In this document: piece after piece, positions 1-10,792 of the stretch
Layout of the letters: every line of letters begins with the position of its first letter
How positions within the stretch are numbered: position 1 is the first letter of the stretch
Origin: Neolentinus lepideus HHB14362 ss-1
Taxonomy: Eukaryota > Basidiomycota > Agaricomycetes > Gloeophyllales > Gloeophyllaceae
Assembly: GCA_001632425.1 (NCBI GenBank)
Contig: KV425558.1
Location: 266,173 to 330,172 of the forward strand
Direction: 5' to 3'
Length of the DNA stretch: 64,000 nt
The notes under the pieces: generated by a model
The model's database searches: none
Seen by the model: the letters and a program-made list of their open reading frames with translations, nothing else
What the model was told of the DNA's origin: nothing
Position numbers and translations under genes: made by a program

Positions 1-1015
1 GATGTGAATGAAGTTGAAGAGCTTCTTGGTCAGGTCAATGACGCCGACCAGACCTGCTTTTGGGGCGCATTCCGCGAATCAAGCAGCCTCGGGATCCCTG
101 TGGAAGACGAGCCTTTAATAAAGAGTATAGTGGGAAAGGATCGCACAAAGCGTTGGAGGAAAGTTGTCTTCATTCCGAATGCTCGGTCAAGATACAAACA
201 TTCGACCTGTAGTGGTAATGACAGGACGCTAGGCTAAGTGGCACAGTAATCTGAGGGCATGTTATAAATCAGCGCAACTCACCGACCGTACAATGAGAGC
301 GCCAGATATGCGTGCACAGTTCCAGCATAGATCTGAGCAGTTCACTACGAGCATCGGTTATTTTCCGACTCTACGAGAATGGTGCCTGTATGCGACTGCA
401 GGGTAGCTGAGTACTGATGCTGCGACGTCTATTGCAGACGGAATCCAGGCTTCGGAAGTTCTTCAGCATACGGCATCCGTAATAATGGTAGGAGATCTGC
501 GATACCAAGCTTGAGGTTACTCAGCTGTAGTAGAGTGCCAATGGACGTGTGGTATACGCAAAAACTAGCTCTGTTACCGTCGCGGCCAGTGACAGTTAAA
601 AAGACCCAGATCTAGCAGAGCACCGACGAGCACCGACGTCGAGAAAACACTTCTGGAGCGCCAAAACGGGACGGTTCCCACCTCTGTCCTGCACGATGGT
701 CAGCTGGCTCGAGAATGCTTACTCCGTTGTTCTGCCGTCAGTCTTCTTGCTAAGGACTTTCGCAGCGCACGGCACGCGTATTTAAGAAACTGCGCCTGCA
801 CGCTTTTACCCGGTTCCTGTGGGTTATCCATCGCAACGTCTACTAGGCGAGGAGTTAGAATCAGCCCAAGTCGGTTCACCACCGGAGCGCCGTCAAAATT
901 CACGATGATATCACGTCCGATTCTCTCCAGTCGCGTATCTCACAAGCGGTCGACATGGCTAGTTGCATCGACTTCAGGATGCCTCCATAGAGGATTTGCG
1001 ACAAGTTTGTCTAGA
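1..1015. other. Upstream interval without a recognisable gene
   Basis: No reading frame here resembles a known family. A 77-codon frame at 4-237 (+) runs into the window from its left edge and could be the tail of something, but it shows no motif. The last few hundred bases presumably hold the promoter of the isocitrate dehydrogenase gene. A short duplication (gagcaccgac twice) lies near 620-640. Confidence 0.4.
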
Positions 1016-2682
1016 ATGCGTACGTGGTCACATTGTATTAAAGAGCCTCACTGACACGCCCTACGTATCCCAGAACAGAAGATTACGGTCAAGAATCCGG
1101 TTGTGGAGTTAGATGGCGATGAGATGACCAGGATCATCTGGAAGAAGATCCGGGAAGAGGTATGTGGTTCCCTTTGCTTACCCCACGCAATGCTGATTCC
1201 CTATGCTGTAGCTCATTCTGCCCTATCTAGATCTAAACATAAAATATTACGATCTGGGCCTGGAATACCGTGATGCGGTACGTGCAGTGAAGCCATAAGT
1301 AACCTCTCACTAACCATCGACGAAGACGGACGACCAAGTCACAGTAGATGCCGCCAATGCCATCCTCGAGCACAAGGTCGGCATCAAGTGCGCCACCATT
1401 ACTCCCGACGAGGCTCGTGTGAAGGAGTTCAACCTCAAGGCGATGTGGAAGAGTCCTAACGGAACGGTATGTCCCAGCTATGTTATCTCGTATCACTCTT
1501 AACAGATTAATGTAGATTCGTAACATCCTTGGCGGTACCGTCTTCCGCGAGCCCATAATCCTGCAGAAAATCCCGAAACCCGTACCCGGCTGGGTGAAGC
1601 CGATCGTCATTGGCCGTCACGCATTTGGTGACCAGGTGAACGAGTTCCTGATCTGCCTCGGGCCACGACTAAGCAGCTCTACGACAGTACCGTGCAACCG
1701 ACTTCTTGGCACCGGGACCAGGAAAGCTGCAACTAGTGTTCACGCCTGCCAGTGGAGGCGAGAAGACGACTCTGGACGTGTACGATTTCAAGGGCAAAGG
1801 TGTTGCCCTGAGTATGTATAACACTGATGATGCGAGTCCCAAAGTCAATGACTTCGCTATATTTATCTGACCTCTCGATAGTCAATCACTGGCTTTGCCC
1901 ACTCCTCGTTCAAGATGGCTCTATCGAAGAAGATGCCACTAGTATGTCACTACATATATTTCTTACTTTCGGTGCTTACATGCACGATCACAGTTCATGT
2001 CGACGAAGAACACCATCTTGAAGAAATATGATGGCCGCTTCAAGGACATCTTCCAGGACATCTACGATACGCAGTACAAACCCGAGTTCGAGAAGCTCGG
2101 CATCTACTATGAGCACCGACTGATCGACGACATGGTCGCGCAGGCGATCAAGTCCTCGGGCGGTTTCGTCTGGGCATGTAAGAACTACGACGGTGATGTG
2201 CAGTCCGACATACTTGCGCAGGGCTTCGGCTCGCTCGGCATGATGACCAGTGAGCTGATCACGCCCGAGGGCGACGTTGTTGAGAGCGAGGCCGCCCACG
2301 GAACGGTCACGCGTCACTACCGCGAGTACCAGAAGGGCAATGAGACATCGACGAACCCCGTCGCGTCGATCTTTGCGTGGACGCGGGGGTTGATTCACCG
2401 CGCGAAGCTCGATGGGAACGAGCCCCTCGCAGCGTTTTGCCAAGACCTTGAGTCGGCGTGTGTTGAGGTGATTGACCAGGAGGGCATCATGACGAAGGAT
2501 TTGGCGTTGGCGATCCATGGCAAGAACATGAAGAGGGAGCACTGGGTGCTCACTAACGAGTACATGGATGCCGTTCAGGTGCGTTGTACTATGATCTGGG
2601 GTCATGATCGTAGTGTGAGCTAACAGTGAAACTTCAGAAACGTCTGAGTTCGAAGCTCTCGTCTCGGGGCGTGAAGCCATGA
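1016..2682 (+). CDS. NADP-dependent isocitrate dehydrogenase, cytosolic-type, nine exons
   Basis: Oxidatively decarboxylates isocitrate to 2-oxoglutarate with reduction of NADP+. Joining 1016-1019, 1074-1159, 1212-1277, 1326-1466, 1516-1635, 1688-1831, 1882-1941, 1994-2578 and 2638-2682 gives an uninterrupted 416-residue product, the usual length for the cytosolic/peroxisomal homodimeric enzyme. Visible family motifs are [14 protein letters not shown] near the N-terminus, [46 protein letters not shown], the NYDGDVQSD stretch and [12 protein letters not shown]. The start is a tiny exon (ATG plus one base) giving MQQKITV, so no mitochondrial presequence is encoded in this model. The C-terminus ends VKP, so there is no SKL-type peroxisomal signal. 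The intron at 1832-1881 begins with GC rather than GT. An upstream alternative first exon carrying a presequence cannot be excluded. Confidence 0.93.
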
Positions 2683-3019
2683 GAGATCTCTCGAGTATGA
2701 TGTATAACTACCGTTTCATAGCCCACTCGTGGTCTCACTATCATGCTTGTGAGCCCCACAACGCGTCCAACTCATGCCTCCACTCGCACTACTGTATACA
2801 TACACAATTCTCAGGTCGATTGCATGTCCTCGGGAATTCAATTCTGTACACCTGGTCTACTGGAACGCTGGATGACGAGCAGAGACTTGTCCATCCAAAG
2901 TATCGCAAAAGTTGGATGCATAGTATGGATCGCGAAATGGACATACGGAGAAAACGTGTCTGCAGAGCACATACGATATTTAAATCTGTGAGTTAGATAG
3001 GTTCTATTACCGAATGTTA
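2683..3019. other. Intergenic, no gene seen
   Basis: The 3' flank of the isocitrate dehydrogenase gene. It has only short frames without family resemblance. It should hold the polyadenylation region, but no signal is distinctive. Confidence 0.4.
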
Positions 3020-3960
3020 CATTAATTTCAACGGCCCAAATGCGCAGCTACATTTTTGTTTATAGGAAATTTGAGCCACCCTGTTCAGACAACGACCCAG
3101 ATGAAGGTGGGGAAGTCGAAAGACAACAAGCGCTGAAAGGACGGAAGGAACGGAGACGTCACAAGACCTATAGGCGAAGACCACAATAGATCGAGAAAAA
3201 TGACTGACCGAACCGCAGTGCTGTGGAGAAGTCATCCTGCCGTTCGTGCAGCCGCCGGATGTCAACTTCAAAGGTACTCCGAGTACTCTGTAAGTCCCTC
3301 AGTCATTCGAACACCGCAGGCCCAGGTATGTACCTCATACCGCTCTACAAGCACTGCAAATATGATATGGTCGTCTTCGATGACATGGAGGACGCCACAA
3401 TAAAGAGACGTACACGGGAACATACCGAAACGAAGACAACACTGCGCAGGTCCATGCAGTGTGTGTACACTACGAGGTGTAACGGAGCGGGAGGGCCTCG
3501 GTGCTCTATCCATTGCGTGGATGTGTAGCACGGAGCATGTGGATCGATGTTCTTTCTAGATGTTGCTTACAGGAGTCTCTTTCGTACCTGGTACTTTCAG
3601 CCTGTTACTCATATATGGCACTGAAACAAAACAGTTTCTCTAGAATGGGCATGACTTGTCACCGGCTTGGACAAGAGTCGTCTGAGGAAGGACTCAGGCA
3701 CGTACAGTAGTTGCCGCTTTAATTCGAAAAACACGGCACAAATTGGGTCGTCTACGACGTGAAGTAACGGTATCAAGGGTCGAAAGTCCTGCACACTATA
3801 AATTCGACGTAACGGTTCAAGACTCCATTAGATCCGGGTGTCGTATGGATCAGCAAAAGACTGAGCGCTGGACTGCGGCGTCAGGTTGGGAAGGCCGGGA
3901 GAGTAGCTGCAGTATCAGATAACTCCAGGTATGCAGGACTGTTGAGGTCTACCCCGCGGG
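3020..3960 (+). repeat. Dispersed repeat flank, left copy (carries a decayed ORF)
   Basis: This stretch is repeated in inverted orientation at about 49915-50880. Shared anchors include a peptide block MYLIPL...KYDMVVFDD...ATIKRRTREH (here near 3330-3420) and YMALKQ..FS.MG near 3615-3650, plus matching sequence between them. In the left copy the frame around these blocks is broken: stop after residues GPRCSIHCVDV at about 3526, and the YMALKQ block sits in another frame. This is therefore a degenerate gene or element. The encoded protein is not recognised. Confidence 0.7.
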
Positions 3961-4029
3961 CCCACTACTCTTTCTTCGACGTCGACATCCGTTATAGGAT
4001 CTGCAGTTTGACTGGCCGGAGATGTCTTG

Positions 4030-4322
4030 CTCCTGCAAAAAGCTATGTTGGGTCCCTCTTCCTCCGGCTTTTGCTACCGCCCTACTCCGTCCACTTGCCT
4101 AAGGCGTATATTGCTCTAGCAGTCATGGTTGTTCGATGATGTGCAGAGATTGGTCACCATGCACCCTCCGTTGTCAACAAGTCACATCGTCCGTGAGCCT
4201 ATTCGCTTCACTCTGCCAAAAAGAAATTCAGGAAACAAAACTCGCGGATGTTACAGTCTCTTGCAATTGACCTACTAGGCAACTGCAACCGCATGAGCCC
4301 GCAACACCACAAGCCAATGCAC
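4030..4322. repeat. Repeat: 3'-flank of the unknown gene family (left copy)
   Basis: Matches the reverse complement of about 52678-52895, the sequence just downstream of the family copy at 51495-52677. Shared landmarks are caacaagtcacatcg (plus strand here), ctctgccaaaa and gggctcat/atgagccc. Here it joins directly onto a broken last exon of the same family. The non-coding 3' flank has therefore been copied with the gene. In the middle copy at 40.8 kb most of this flank is missing. Confidence 0.7.
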
Positions 4323-4574
4323 TCAATTTTCTTCATTGTCGAAAAGAATAGACAGCCCATCCGACAACATGGTTTGGAGTCTGCTGCGGGGCTTGTCGAC
4401 GTTAACTGACCACGTAGACCAAGTACCTCTTGGTCCACGTTTCATCATAAAACCACCATCCTTGGGAACTGGCATCAATCTAATACCGACGAAGGTCACC
4501 CATTTTTCCAATCCAAGAATCTTGACCTTACACAGGACAACAGTTCGCGTACCCTTGTGCTCTCCGAGCGTTGG
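4323..4574 (-). pseudogene. Broken last exon of the unknown 375-residue gene family
   Basis: Read on the minus strand, this gives the C-terminal exon of the family whose intact members lie at 5266-6502, 40814-41996 and 51495-52677. Shared motifs are EHKGTRTVVL, MMKRG, WSTWSVNVDKPRSR and LSILFDNEE followed by a stop. No first exon precedes it: the similarity stops near 4574, where sequence related to the retropepsin gene begins on the other strand. It is a truncated, chimeric remnant and presumably not expressed. Confidence 0.8.
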
Positions 4575-4871
4575 CTGCTGTCCCTATATGCCACGGTATC
4601 GATCGCGAGAATTGCGACCGTTCATGGGAGGCGAAGCATGGATGAGTACGGACGAGTAAGCGTGCTCTTTGATGCACATGAGTTCGAGCTCGAGCTGTCA
4701 TGCTGGGTAACAGATGTTGCCTTTCTACTCGAGATGGTCCTGGGTAACGACTGGATGATCAAATGTGAGATCGAAGTTGAGATCGAAGCGGGCACTATGA
4801 GCATTATGCGAGCCAATGCCGGGAAGACCGGAATGTATATAGGATGCAAGCACGGGGCTCTTCTAATGTAA
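4575..4871 (+). pseudogene. Fragment of a retropepsin-like gene
   Basis: The translated frame contains YGRVSVLFDAHEFELE, CWVTDVAF and EMVLGNDW. These are clear counterparts of YGRVDVLFDAHGYEFE, FWVTDIGF and EMVLGVDW in the gene at 7520-8371. Only the C-terminal half of that domain is present and the upstream part is replaced by the broken exon at 4323-4574. No start context or upstream exon is seen. It ends at a stop at 4869-4871. It is most likely a non-functional duplicate produced by recombination or element-mediated copying. Confidence 0.72.
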
Positions 4872-5265
4872 CGCAAAAGAGACTAAGGAGGGGCAGACTG
4901 GTCGCTTTAGACGATATCCATACCAGAGAGAGTTGGATGGAACGTACATAGGCTTATACGTCAAGGCAGCTTCTGACATTGTGTATGACACATGCACTAC
5001 CCAGTATATCCAAGCCACAATCCAATAGTTTCAGGAACGACCAGTCGAACCCCTTTCGGGCATAGGAAAAACAATGATACCCAAGCTTTGAAGCTGTGCA
5101 CACTCTCACTAGTGGGCCTAGGAGCTGGGGGTAGTCAACTAAGTCTACAGGCCTATAATCACCTCTATACCAAGAACCCGACGCAAACTTCATTCCACAA
5201 GAACCCAAGGGTCCGAAATTGTGAATTCTCAAGGGTGTCACAATTGACGTCCTCACTAACCCCGG
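4872..5265. other. Intergenic, no gene seen
   Basis: Lies between the retropepsin fragment and the 3' end of family copy A. Only short overlapping frames without motifs are present. Confidence 0.35.
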
Positions 5266-6502
5266 CTATACCAGCTGGGAGTCTACTCGATGCATCCGAT
5301 ATGCTGGACTATCGAAAAGCATGGCCAGCGCTGCTGACGTGGCCGGGTTCTTGACCCGACGCTGGTCGACATCAACTGACCACGGGACCCAACGTGATGG
5401 AGAATGACCAACAGGACCAGGCATTCGCGCCATAACCAAACCGCCCTGCATAGGCTCTGGCATGGGAGTAAGGTCAAACACAATATTGTCCGATTTTTGG
5501 ACATCGGTAGTCTTGACGATACGGAGGACAACAGTCCGTGTGTCCTTGTGCTCTTTGAGCATCGAGTGTTCGAACTGAAGCAATGCTGTTCCTAAGGGTG
5601 AAGATGTGTCTTCAAGTAGCTTAAAGTTGTAATCGCGGAAACTAACCTATGAATGGTTTGATAAGTTGGGGTCTCCCGTCTATACGGCCATTCATGATAA
5701 ACGGGCGCAACCTAAGCTTCCGCGCTCCTGCGACGCCCAATATCCAGAAATCAATGAAGGCCTCTAGACGTACGGGAAAGGGTTGACCAAACTTCCAAAT
5801 CATGAGACTCCCACGTCCAGGACGACTTCCTCCACGGGATGTGGCGGTCAGAGCAGTCTTTAGCAGCTTCCTCGTCACCAATTTCTCGGATAACAACTGT
5901 AACTGGATGCCTGCATAACATAGGTAGCGAGAAATACAAAAAATCGAGATACTCCAGACTCCACCATCAGGTAGTTGTAGATCCCGCCCATCTGAGAAGG
6001 CAGCCGAGTCGGGAGAATTTGTGATGCGAAAGCGGAGCTGGCCTGCGAGAGGTGGCGCGTTGGGCTCAAGGTGCCAGTAAAAGAAGCCTTGAGCATCCGA
6101 AGGAAATGGCGTATAGTGTTCTCCCTTCGACAAGGGACGGCGGTAAGCAAAGTCGACAAAAGGTTTTTCAGAAAACACTGTGCGTCTGCGGGTGTATCCA
6201 CTTATAACGACAAAATCCTTGGTAGATAAGTGTCTCGGATCCAGTCTCCGCACCAGTAGGGGTTGCAACGTGGGGTGCCCAGAAGGAAGAATGTTGGATG
6301 AAATAGCTTCCTGTTTGTCTTGGCTGGCGACGTGTCTTGCGCTGGAGACCCCGCGTCTCTGCTTGTTCCCAAGGTCGATACGAGAAGGAGATAATGGCGG
6401 ACCCTTGCTGCGGCTCACAAGGGATATTAATCTATGTTTTGAATCCCACATATGCTGCGAATGGATGAGCTTCGGCTTTAAGGGCCTAACGACGAGATTC
6501 AT
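5266..6502 (-). CDS. Unknown-family protein, copy A (divergent)
   Basis: I do not recognise a named family. The gene has two exons, 6502-5647 and 5591-5266, with a phase-1 intron at the same place as in copies B and C, giving 393 residues without interruption. Conserved blocks shared with the others are MNLVVRP at the start, DPRHLSTKDFV, PSDAQGFFYWH.EP.APPLAGQLRFRIT, DGRDL.LP.G.VW, LLSEKLVT, FIWKFGQ and, in exon 2, LLQFE...EHK.TRTVVLR. The N-terminal 60 residues are rich in Lys/Arg/Ser, suggesting an organellar presequence. The C-terminal 70 residues differ strongly from B and C (ending DSQLV instead of FDNEEY), so this is the oldest or most divergent copy. Function unknown; conservation of the open frame argues that it is or recently was expressed. 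Confidence 0.8.
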
Positions 6503-7519
6503 CTGCTGCGGCGATCTGACTTCGCGTTAATATGCGACTTGAGTACGAGATACAGAAGACTGAGGACCGGTAGATCGTGAATGATCACTTACCGCTGAAC
6601 GCTGAACGTTGAACGTTGAAGCTGTGAGCTGATTCCGAATTGAGTTCGGCTATCACAGGCCGTCACGTGTCGGCCATCGTCCCATATTTGTTTATATTTG
6701 TCTGTAGTTAATGAGCCTGTAGCATATGAGTGATACCACTGCATATATGACCAAGCCCGTATCCGCGTTGACAATCTGCACCAATTACTGTCAGTGCTCA
6801 TGATTCAAGTGTTATATTGTTTCTCTCGTATATACATATTCTGCTGAGTCTACATGTAGTGATACATTAATTAATTCATGGTGTCTCACTAGGGCTTGGG
6901 CTATCTGGATATGACAACTTCGAGGCATGTAACTCAAGCACACAAGCTAAATTTTTTAAATGTGCTGACGCCAAACTGTTCCCGTATCTCATATAGTATT
7001 GCAGATCTTCATTTCCTACCTGGACGCCAGCGGCTATGAAGACTTCCGCTCGGAATCCTCTGCAGCAGTCCAAGAATGTACAACTCAAATATTTCCTAAG
7101 ACCATTCAGTGCAATCATGCTCTCTGGCGTGCCGCGGATCGGGTAGTTCTTGAGGCTTCATCCAACTTGTGGCACATTATATCGGCTAGGGGGATCGTGA
7201 ATCGTATGTCAATACGATTGCACGGGAAAAATTGTATGTTGTGTGGGTTAATGGCTAAAACACAATGATTATATAGAAAAGGGTAAGAATTGCAATGCCT
7301 TGGTAAGCAAAACGACGTTAGCGACTTTGCTAGAACCACAGTGGATCAAATTGCCTTCAATGGAAGGGTTATTACCAGAATTGGACAACGCGTTGTTTGC
7401 GCGTGTTGTCGTGCTCCAGAAGTAGCGCGGAACGGATGCTGCTCCTTAATCTTTTGCTCTTACTCCAAGTACCATCGAACAAGATTGATCCAGGTCTACA
7501 TTGCAGGTAAAGTAAATTC
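6503..7519. other. Intergenic, no convincing gene
   Basis: Short frames on both strands lack motifs. A small tandem run (gctgaacgct/gaacgttgaacgttgaa) lies at about 6595-6620. The right end should contain the promoter of the retropepsin-like gene, and the left end that of family copy A. Confidence 0.4.
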
Positions 7520-8371
7520 ATGGCAAGAGGTCGAGGCAGAGGTCGAGGTGGTGGGCGAGGACTAGGAAGAGGAGCCGCAAACACCAACGGAGACGTACCG
7601 AATGCTCGTTTCGAGTTCCGCACCGGTAATGCCATAATCACTTCTGAAAGGCTGTGATGTTCATCGAAGATCTTGCCATACGAAGGTATTGCAATAGCGG
7701 ATGACATCGATGATATCCTGCAGTCACGCACCGACAGAGGCAGCACCGATTCAGAACCTCGACTGGGACCAACACCAGGAATTCCTCGTGCAAGGCCTCG
7801 AACTCAAAGAAGGGATGATGACGAAGTATCACGATCTTATTACGGCCCCCAGATAACCTTGATGCAGCCTACCGGCCCCCCTCTTGAGGTCGAAGAATCT
7901 ATAGGCGGCATGATAGCAGACGACCCTTCACGCGACCCTCGAATCAGCGCCATTCTCCCCGACGTCGCATCATTCACCATCTCAGTCCATCCGTTGCATC
8001 TGCCAAACTCGCGAGCTATGTTTTCCTCGGCATCCTCGACGTCCGTTATCGACTGGCGCTTTGTGAGACTTGCTGGGCTACTGCCGAAAATGGTGCCTAT
8101 CCGCGACGGTGTCGACCGAGTCGACCTGCGGTCGCTGTATGGGGGAGGACCTATGCGTGTGTATGGACGAGTTGACGTCCTCTTCGACGCTCACGGATAT
8201 GAGTTCGAGCAGCCCTTTTGGGTCACTGATATCGGCTTTCCGGTGGAAATGGTGTTGGGCGTTGATTGGGCAGTGAACTCTGGGTTGACGACGCGGTTGT
8301 TCCCGTTTAGCATCAGCAAAGCCGACGCCAGAAAGACGAGGACAGTAGAGGACGTATACAGGATGATATAG
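7520..8371 (+). CDS. Retropepsin-fold protein with a missing catalytic Asp
   Basis: Two exons (7520-7625 and 7686-8371, intron gtaatg...gaag) encode about 263 residues. The N-terminus is a Gly-Arg-rich tail (MARGRGRGRGGGRGLGRG). The middle is low-complexity and acidic/Arg-rich. The C-terminal half reads like the retroviral-type aspartic protease fold found in LTR-element and domesticated proteins: VIDWRFVRLAGL, then YGRVDVLFDAHGYEFEQPFWVTDIGF, and the flap-side signature EMVLGVDW (compare the family's ILG.DW). Aligning VID to the F-I-D that follows the active-site D-S-G triad puts SSA where DSG is expected, so the enzyme is probably inactive. No polymerase or integrase domain follows, so this is not an intact retrotransposon. 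It could be a domesticated gag/protease gene or a decaying one. A half copy sits at 4575-4871. Confidence 0.62.
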
Positions 8372-9085
8372 GGATAGCCAGTGACGATAATTAAATCGTA
8401 GCTGGTAGGGGGGCTTGAGAACTTGAGGAACTAGTGGAGGAGAGGTAGTTGGATAGCATATCGATATGCCCTGGACTCCTGTTAAAATATGATGTAAGAT
8501 TAGACATGATGGTGTTTCTCAGAGGATCGGAGATGTTGATATTGGGTCAAAGGCCATAGAGCAGAGAAGCAGATTAAAAGGGGCCGCACAATCAACTTGG
8601 GCAAGCGAGTATTAGCAAGATTGACCAAGTTGGATGACTGAGCAGCGAGTACTTTGATAACCAAGACTCACTGGGAAAGTCCAGCCTAGCGAGAGAGAGA
8701 TGCGGAGGACACGATGCCGTGTTGTAGAATGGAGTATGAGCCGCAAAGCTTGACGCGAGACTGCGTTCATATTCTTCCTTTGCCTCTTGCCCTGCCATTC
8801 CCTTCGGCTGTCACCCATAATTCTAGAACTTGAACGTTTCATGCTCCCTCGTAAAGGCCCCCCGAGTTCTTCCAAGGAGTCAGCGGTGTGCTCAAGGCAT
8901 ATTTAAGAAAGATTTAAACGTCTCGTGGCAGAGCGCAGGAGCGCGAACTTGAAGAAGATCTGAAGATCTAATCTCGTGACCGTAACTAAACCCACATGGA
9001 CCCACAACTACGGTTATCCGGGAACCACCCGCGAGTTAAATATAGTAAATCAAAATTCACCGAATACAATTTCTGAACATTGGAA
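8372..9085. other. Intergenic between convergent genes, no gene seen
   Basis: Lies between the 3' ends of the retropepsin-like gene and the phosphorylase gene. Small minus-strand frames at 8592-8875 overlap each other and lack motifs. Confidence 0.4.
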
Positions 9086-10311
9086 TCAAGCATTCTTGCC
9101 AATGAGCTCAATCATCTTTTCCACGAGTGATCGCATGACTTCGCTTTTCTCCTTCCCAATGGCCAATACTTCCTCGTGCGAGACTTCTACCTGCGGTACG
9201 GGCGGCAGGGGACGACCAGACAGCTAAGTCCGGTATTCGAGCCTGTTTCAATTGGTAGGTAGATCAACGAAGCATACCTCAGCGTCGACCTCTTCCCTCA
9301 CACTCCTATATCCATCCGGAATGACAACAAAATTCGTCACCAAGCTCAACACGCACACCTCAATCCCCTCCTCCCTCGCAGCAAGCACCTCCGGCACGGT
9401 GCTCATGCCCACCACGCTCGCGCCGGCGGCCCTCAAGAAACGTCCTTCAGCGGGGCTCTCGTAGGTTGGCCCGGACACCCAGGCGTACGTGCCTTCGCCG
9501 AGGGCGGACGGGGGTAGGCCTAGCTCGTGCGCGGCGAAGAAGACAGTGCGGCGGAGAGAGTGGGAGTATGCGGCGGAGAGCGGAAGGAATCGCGGGTATT
9601 GAGGTTTTGCGGGGCCGAGGAGGGGGTTGAAACCAGTTAAGTCGGGGAGGGCGAGATGGTCACGGATTGACACGACTAATAGATGTTAGCGTCGTTTGAG
9701 AGATCCAATGCACTCAGCCTACTCGTTCCGACCGGCAACGCTGGGTCAAGAGATCCCGCAGCATTTGTGACTATTAAACATAAAGTGAATAACGATGATA
9801 TTGTTCAGTTGTTTATTTCACTCACTGATAACGTTCTTGACACCGAGTCTGGCCATCACGCGAATAGGGTAGACAACGGTTGATAGGGAATGTCCTTCAT
9901 AGGCATGGAACTAGCCAGGCCATCTCTAAGTGGAGAGTCCGGAGTGTACTGTGTACATACCCGTCCCAACATTGCTACGACTGGTATACCGTCTCCGGGA
10001 CCCACCAAACCGAACGCGAGTGCGCTCTTGTGCCCGTGCACTGAACATCAAGAGTTGGCAAGTACTGAGTACATCACTCCTCCACCATAGCAGAAAGCAC
10101 ATCAAGACCGACCAGTGCTGATGCCAAAGCCTTTCAGCGATGAGTAGGGAACCTCGACGCGTTCTCTGAAGCTGGCGGCGAGCGTGCTCAATCCGGATCC
10201 ACACACGATTCCTACTTGTGGCTTCAGCAGACGCTCTGGCAGGATTGTGGCTAGAATATCAAGATTGGAGGCCACGAATTCGAGTGAAGTGTCTTCATGT
10301 GCGGCACTCAT
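9086..10311 (-). CDS. Purine nucleoside phosphorylase, six exons
   Basis: Phosphorolysis of purine nucleosides to base and (deoxy)ribose-1-phosphate in purine salvage; trimeric low-molecular-mass PNP family. Exons are 10311-10113, 10040-9961, 9910-9826, 9770-9723, 9675-9278 and 9190-9086, giving 304 residues, normal for the family. Family signatures in order are VGIVCGSGLS (phosphate-binding loop), VHGHKSALAFG, VPVVAMLGRFHAYEGHS with the conserved His, YPIRVMARLGVKNVIITNAAGS, IRDHLALPDLTGFNPLLGP, WVSGPTYESPAE (purine-contacting Glu), MSTVPEVLAAREEG and SLVTNF. The last small exon supplies the HEEVL..GKE helix. The start ATG at 10311 gives MSAAHEDTS, matching the expected length; the frame extends upstream but without similarity. 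All splice sites are GT-AG. Confidence 0.95.
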
Positions 10312-10792
10312 ATGTGGCGTGTTGAGAGATCGTATTGAAGTGTACGAGTAAACAGGAGAGAACTCGTATCGATCTAAGTCAGATCTTAAGAACCTCGAAT
10401 ATTGGTGGCTGTGCAGGCAAGTAGAAGTCTCTGTTCGAACCAGTCTGAGACCAAACAACTTCCTCATACTTTTCTGCAACATGTGTATGGCTCATATTTG
10501 GCTGACGTCTAGAAAGGACAATTCTGACTATGAGTTCTCATCACGTCCAAGGATAGTCCATTAGACTCGATACCATAACCCCGAGGCCCGAGATATACAG
10601 CTGCGGATGATGATCATGATCCACACGTTCATCAGGACGTTCGACAGTAAGTACTGCGTGATAAGAGAACTCGTGCAAGTTTTGTGGTTCTCCGCAGCTA
10701 GGGTCAACCGCAGCACGGAGGGGCACGGCACTTTGGATGTTATAATAGCATCCAAAAGGTCCTGATACCCGTGAGTGGCCTTTCTTTCCAGA
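10312..10792. other. Divergent intergenic region (PNP and ABC transporter promoters)
   Basis: About 480 bp between two divergently read genes. No other coding signal is seen. Both promoters must lie here; no specific element is recognised. Confidence 0.5.

Noticed and set aside
1636..1687. Apparent frameshift in isocitrate dehydrogenase between GRHAFGDQ and the next conserved block
   Set aside because: A 52-nt intron (gtgaac...gacag) removes the discordant segment and restores GDQYRATDF, so the gene is intact.
2001..2680. Long minus-strand frame antisense to isocitrate dehydrogenase
   Set aside because: It overlaps the conserved exon 1994-2578 exactly and has no family resemblance; it is a compositional shadow.
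4336..4659. Plus-strand frame beginning MSKRIDSPSDN and its counterpart at 40761-41129
   Set aside because: Both are antisense to the last exon of the unknown family; the minus-strand reading is conserved with copy C in the opposite orientation.
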